Shown: piece by piece, positions 60,073-64,000 of the stretch
How the letters are laid out: every line of letters starts with the position of its first letter
Numbering within the stretch: the first letter of the stretch is position 1
Assembly: GCF_036245865.1 (NCBI RefSeq)
Contig: NZ_BTTW01000007.1
Location: forward strand, 310,001-374,000
Direction of reading: 5' to 3'
Length of the DNA stretch: 64,000 nucleotides
From: Corallococcus caeni
Lineage (GTDB): Bacteria; Myxococcota; Myxococcia; Myxococcales; Myxococcaceae
Notes under the pieces: generated by a model
The model's input: only the letters and a program-made list of their open reading frames with translations
What the model was told of the DNA's origin: nothing
The model's database searches: none
Translations under genes and position numbers: made by a program

Positions 60073-60100
60073 TTGACGGCTTGGCGGGGGTGACCATCTT
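60073..60100 (+). promoter_or_regulatory. Possible sigma-70-type promoter for the second ftsH
   Basis: TTGACG (60073-60078) and CATCTT (60095-60100) are 16 bases apart and 65 bases upstream of the GTG start of ftsH. Confidence 0.35.
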
Positions 60101-60164
60101 TGGCCGGCTGAGGGAACCGTCATACGACATGGTGTCGTCTGTACGGGGGAGGGGGAGGGCGAGC

Positions 60165-62219
<2,055 letters not shown>

Positions 62220-62248
62220 GCTGAGCCTGCCTGCCCTCCGGGCAGCCC

Positions 62249-62301
62249 TTCGCCCACCGGATCCACCGCCAGCCTGCGGTGGCCGGTGGGCGAAATTACT
62301 T
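62249..62301 (+). terminator. Large double-stem hairpin after the second ftsH
   Basis: A perfect 12 bp stem, TTCGCCCACCGG (62249-62260) and CCGGTGGGCGAA (62283-62294), encloses a 7 bp stem, CCACCGC (62263-62269) and GCGGTGG (62276-62282), with a six-base loop and an AT bulge. ATTACTT (62295-62301) follows. A smaller hairpin, CTGCCC/GGGCAG, lies just before at 62231-62245. Together they should end ftsH transcription well. Confidence 0.7.
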
Positions 62302-62324
62302 TCCAACGACAAGGAGGCGTCGCC

Positions 62325-62573
62325 GTGGAGAACCGGATCGGAAAGAGCTACGTCGCGCGGAAAGCGTTGTTCGCCAAGGGCCTGAAGGACGGCCGGCTCA
62401 CGGTGCAGGAGATCGAGGAGGCGCTGCCCCCGGGGACGCTGACGGCCGCCGAGCGGTGGCTCCTCTACTACTCCCTTCGTGCCGCCCAGGTGGAGATCAT
62501 CGACGAGGTGACGGGACAGGTGGATCACGGCTTCATGGCGGAAGCGCCGCCGGCGGCCCCGTCCAACCACTAG
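62325..62573 (+). CDS. Stand-alone sigma factor region 1.1-like protein
   Basis: An 82-residue acidic, helical protein without a signal peptide. Residues 19-70 (KGLKDGRLTVQEIEEALPPG and the helix AAERWLLYYSLRAAQVEIIDE) match the pattern of sigma-70 region 1.1 (K-G-x-x-x-G-x-L-T-x-x-E-I-x-x-A-L-P then a helix ending in E/D-I-x-D-E), which normally autoinhibits DNA binding by primary sigma factors. Here it is free of any sigma domain. The GTG at 62325 has AAGGAGG seven bases upstream. It sits between ftsH and grpE. Confidence 0.78.
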   Translation: MENRIGKSYVARKALFAKGLKDGRLTVQEIEEALPPGTLTAAERWLLYYSLRAAQVEIIDEVTGQVDHGFMAEAPPAAPSNH

Positions 62574-62578
62574 GCGCG

Positions 62579-62606
62579 TTGACAGGGCCGCCCTCGCGGT
62601 TACGTT
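62579..62606 (+). promoter_or_regulatory. Probable sigma-70-type promoter for grpE
   Basis: TTGACA (62579-62584), a perfect -35, and TACGTT (62601-62606) are 16 bases apart. They lie 52 bases before the grpE start, right after the stop of the sigma 1.1-like gene. No heat-shock (sigma-32 or CIRCE) element is seen. Confidence 0.5.
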
Positions 62607-62657
62607 CGCGCCGCTCATCGAGGTCCGCTTCTTCCAACCCCTGGCGCAGGTTCGACA

Positions 62658-63248
62658 ATGGACGGCAATCCCCGCAGCGACGAGACCCCGGAGACGCAGG
62701 CCCCCGCCGACAGTGAGGCGGAGGGCGCGTCCGCCGACACGCAGGCCGAGGCCGCCCAGGATGGCGAGGTGGCGCGGCTCCAGGCGGAGCTGGAGGCGTC
62801 GCGCCGCCGGGTGAACGAGCTGGCCCGGGGGCTCCAGGACCTCACCAAGGACCGGGAGGAGTTCAAGCAGCGCATCACCCGCGAGCGCGAGCGGATGCTC
62901 GACGTGGAGCGCGGCAACGTGGCCCGCACGCTGCTGGAGGCCATCGACGAGCTGGACCTGGTGCTGGCCAACAGCCAGCAGGACACGTCGCCCCTGGTGC
63001 AGGGCGTGCGGATGATCCGCGACAGCCTGCTGTCCAAGGCCCAGGCCACCGGCATCGAGCGCCTCCAGGTGGTGGGGCGCCCGTATGATCCGAACGTCGC
63101 CGAGGCGGCGGACATGGAGGTGACCCCGGTGGAGGGAGACGACCAGAAGGTGGTCGCCGAGTTCCGCGCGGGCTACCGCCTGAAGGACCGCATCATCCGC
63201 CCCGCCCGGGTGAAGGTGGCCCGGTACGTGGCCCCGGCCCAGGCCTGA
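62658..63248 (+). CDS. grpE: Nucleotide exchange factor GrpE
   Basis: GrpE releases ADP from DnaK and works with DnaJ in protein folding. The 196-residue protein has an acidic N-terminus (residues 1-35), a long coiled-coil helix (38-90: QAELEASRRRVNELARGLQDLTKDREEFKQRI) and the C-terminal beta domain with YDPNVAEA and RIIRPARVKVARY, the DnaK-contacting region. dnaK is not in the window. Confidence 0.95.
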   Translation: MDGNPRSDETPETQAPADSEAEGASADTQAEAAQDGEVARLQAELEASRRRVNELARGLQDLTKDREEFKQRITRERERMLDVERGNVARTLLEAIDELDLVLANSQQDTSPLVQGVRMIRDSLLSKAQATGIERLQVVGRPYDPNVAEAADMEVTPVEGDDQKVVAEFRAGYRLKDRIIRPARVKVARYVAPAQA

Positions 63249-63368
63249 GAAGTCCCTCCTGCCCGCGTCCCGGGGAGCCCCAGGGCTCCGGTGTCGCGGC
63301 CGGGAAGGCCGGGGGCCGCCGGTCTGTTGGGCCCTGACGCCATGGCCCGCCGTGTAAGCTGCCGCCCC

Positions 63369-64000
63369 GTGTCCGTCCGACTGCTCAGCGTCCTGCTCGT
63401 GGTGGCGCTCGCCCCGGTGGCGGGAGCCTCCGAGGATCCGCTCACGCCCTGGCTCCAGGCCCGGGTGCGCGAGCACATCGCCTTCTTCGCTTCCCCCCCG
63501 CCCGCGACGGCGGACGTCCCCGCCACCGCGGGCATGTCCTCGCTCTGGCGCGAGCGCCCGGCGGGCTACACGGGCCTGCCCCGCTTCACGCCGCCCACGT
63601 CGCTGGCGCCGCTCATCCGCGCGGTGGAGGCGGGCGTGGTGAACATCACCACGGTGGGGCCCGGCGCGGTGGCGGGCGCGGTGAAGCGCTCCACCGGCTC
63701 CGGCTTCGTGCTGACGCCCGACGGGCTCGTCGTCACCAACAACCACGTCGTCGCCAACGCGCAGGGCCCGGCAGTGTACCCGTCCGGCGTGGGCGTCACG
63801 CCCGGCAGGGACGGCCCCCGCGAGGTGCCGGTGCAGCAGGTGTCCGTGCGGCTGGCGGACGGCCGCGAGTTCCCCGCGGACGTGGTGGGCCGCGACGCGT
63901 CCACGGACGTGGCGCTCCTGCGGCTCAACGGCGCCGGGCTGGGGACGCTGCCGGCGGTGTACCTGGGCGACTCCGACGCGCTGGAGGTGGGGGACTGGGT
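63369..64000 (+). CDS. Exported HtrA/DegP-type serine protease (3' end beyond window)
   Basis: The N-terminal 210 residues of a trypsin-like periplasmic protease, cut by the end of the window. The signal peptide (residues 1-19, ending VAGA) is followed by VEAGVVNITTVG and the catalytic histidine motif STGSGFVLTPDGLVVTNNHVVANA (His128 region), and by the Asp motif DASTDVALLRL. The catalytic GNSGGP would lie just outside. It follows grpE, consistent with an envelope stress-response role. The GTG at 63369 is the only start that gives a normal signal peptide. Confidence 0.88.
   Translation, partial: MSVRLLSVLLVVALAPVAGASEDPLTPWLQARVREHIAFFASPPPATADVPATAGMSSLWRERPAGYTGLPRFTPPTSLAPLIRAVEAGVVNITTVGPGAVAGAVKRSTGSGFVLTPDGLVVTNNHVVANAQGPAVYPSGVGVTPGRDGPREVPVQQVSVRLADGREFPADVVGRDASTDVALLRLNGAGLGTLPAVYLGDSDALEVGDW

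Noticed and set aside
63274-63289. GGAGCC/GGCTCC hairpin after grpE as terminator
   Set aside because: A six-base stem with a four-base loop but no T-run follows, so it is probably a chance pairing in G- and C-rich sequence.

Overview
The window is a dense, very GC-rich stretch of bacterial chromosome with almost every third codon position G or C. Several features point to a predatory, gliding myxobacterium, most likely Myxococcaceae (Corallococcus/Myxococcus type): many exported lipoproteins, two tandem genes of a small Myxococcales-type ribbon-helix-helix-like family, an FHA-type sigma-54 activator, two FtsH proteases, a lysine-fermentation cluster in a catalase-bearing organism, and a secreted chitinase. 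I see no tRNA, rRNA, CRISPR array, insertion sequence or prophage. The taxonomic call is inference from gene content.

Layout. 1-4114: a multi-repeat CarboxypepD_reg-like protein (its true start may lie outside the window) and coaBC. 4198-12715: mostly accessory single genes: an SDR/PRISE-like reductase divergent from a LysR regulator; a minus-strand three-gene unit (lipoprotein, lipoprotein with an HNH nuclease motif, SMI1/KNR4 protein) that looks like an outer-membrane-exchange toxin/immunity cassette; a small membrane protein; an XRE regulator; an FMN reductase; a family 4 uracil-DNA glycosylase; and an esterase. 12728-22365: lysine degradation through 3,5-diaminohexanoate (kdd, kamD, kamE, kal, kce). 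Between kdd and kamD lie a chitinase and a periplasmic catalase/ankyrin pair on the other strand. An uncharacterised exported protein is translationally coupled between kamD and kamE.

22587-33768: an SDR and methyltransferase pair, several small lipoproteins and exported proteins, a LysM/Kbp-like protein, and an iron-type locus (ChaN-like protein divergent from a TonB-dependent receptor, then a lipoprotein with only the 5'-nucleotidase C-terminal domain). 34202-43851: a housekeeping block, tilS-ftsH-folP-glmM-pdxJ-acpS-nnr-tsaE, all on the plus strand. 43853-48464: a class II glutamine amidotransferase and histidine-utilisation genes (hutI and hutU, with an outer-membrane-like lipoprotein between them). 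49182-53773: a YdeP-type molybdopterin oxidoreductase coupled to a large unrecognised protein. 53967-58326: a cytochrome-like lipoprotein with five 50-residue repeats, a sigma-54 activator with a damaged FHA domain, a MaoC-type hydratase and a small HTH protein. 58662-64000: a Nudix hydrolase, a beta-propeller-like lipoprotein, a second ftsH, a small sigma region 1.1-like protein, grpE and the start of an HtrA-type protease. The last four make a protein-quality-control neighbourhood.

How the genes work together. KamDE would move the terminal amino group of D-lysine or beta-lysine. Kdd would oxidise and deaminate the diaminohexanoate. Kce would condense the keto acid with acetyl-CoA, giving acetoacetate and 3-aminobutyryl-CoA, and Kal would remove ammonia to give crotonyl-CoA. 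With HutU/HutI this suggests amino-acid catabolism suited to a predator living on prey protein. Lysine 2,3-aminomutase, lysine racemase, hutH and hutG are not in the window. The most interesting candidates for new biology are the HNH-lipoprotein/SMI1 cassette at 6.3-8.4 kb, the exported protein inside the kam operon, the cytochrome/tandem-repeat fusion at 54-55.7 kb, the free-standing sigma 1.1-like protein, and an orphan minus-strand terminator near 33.9 kb.
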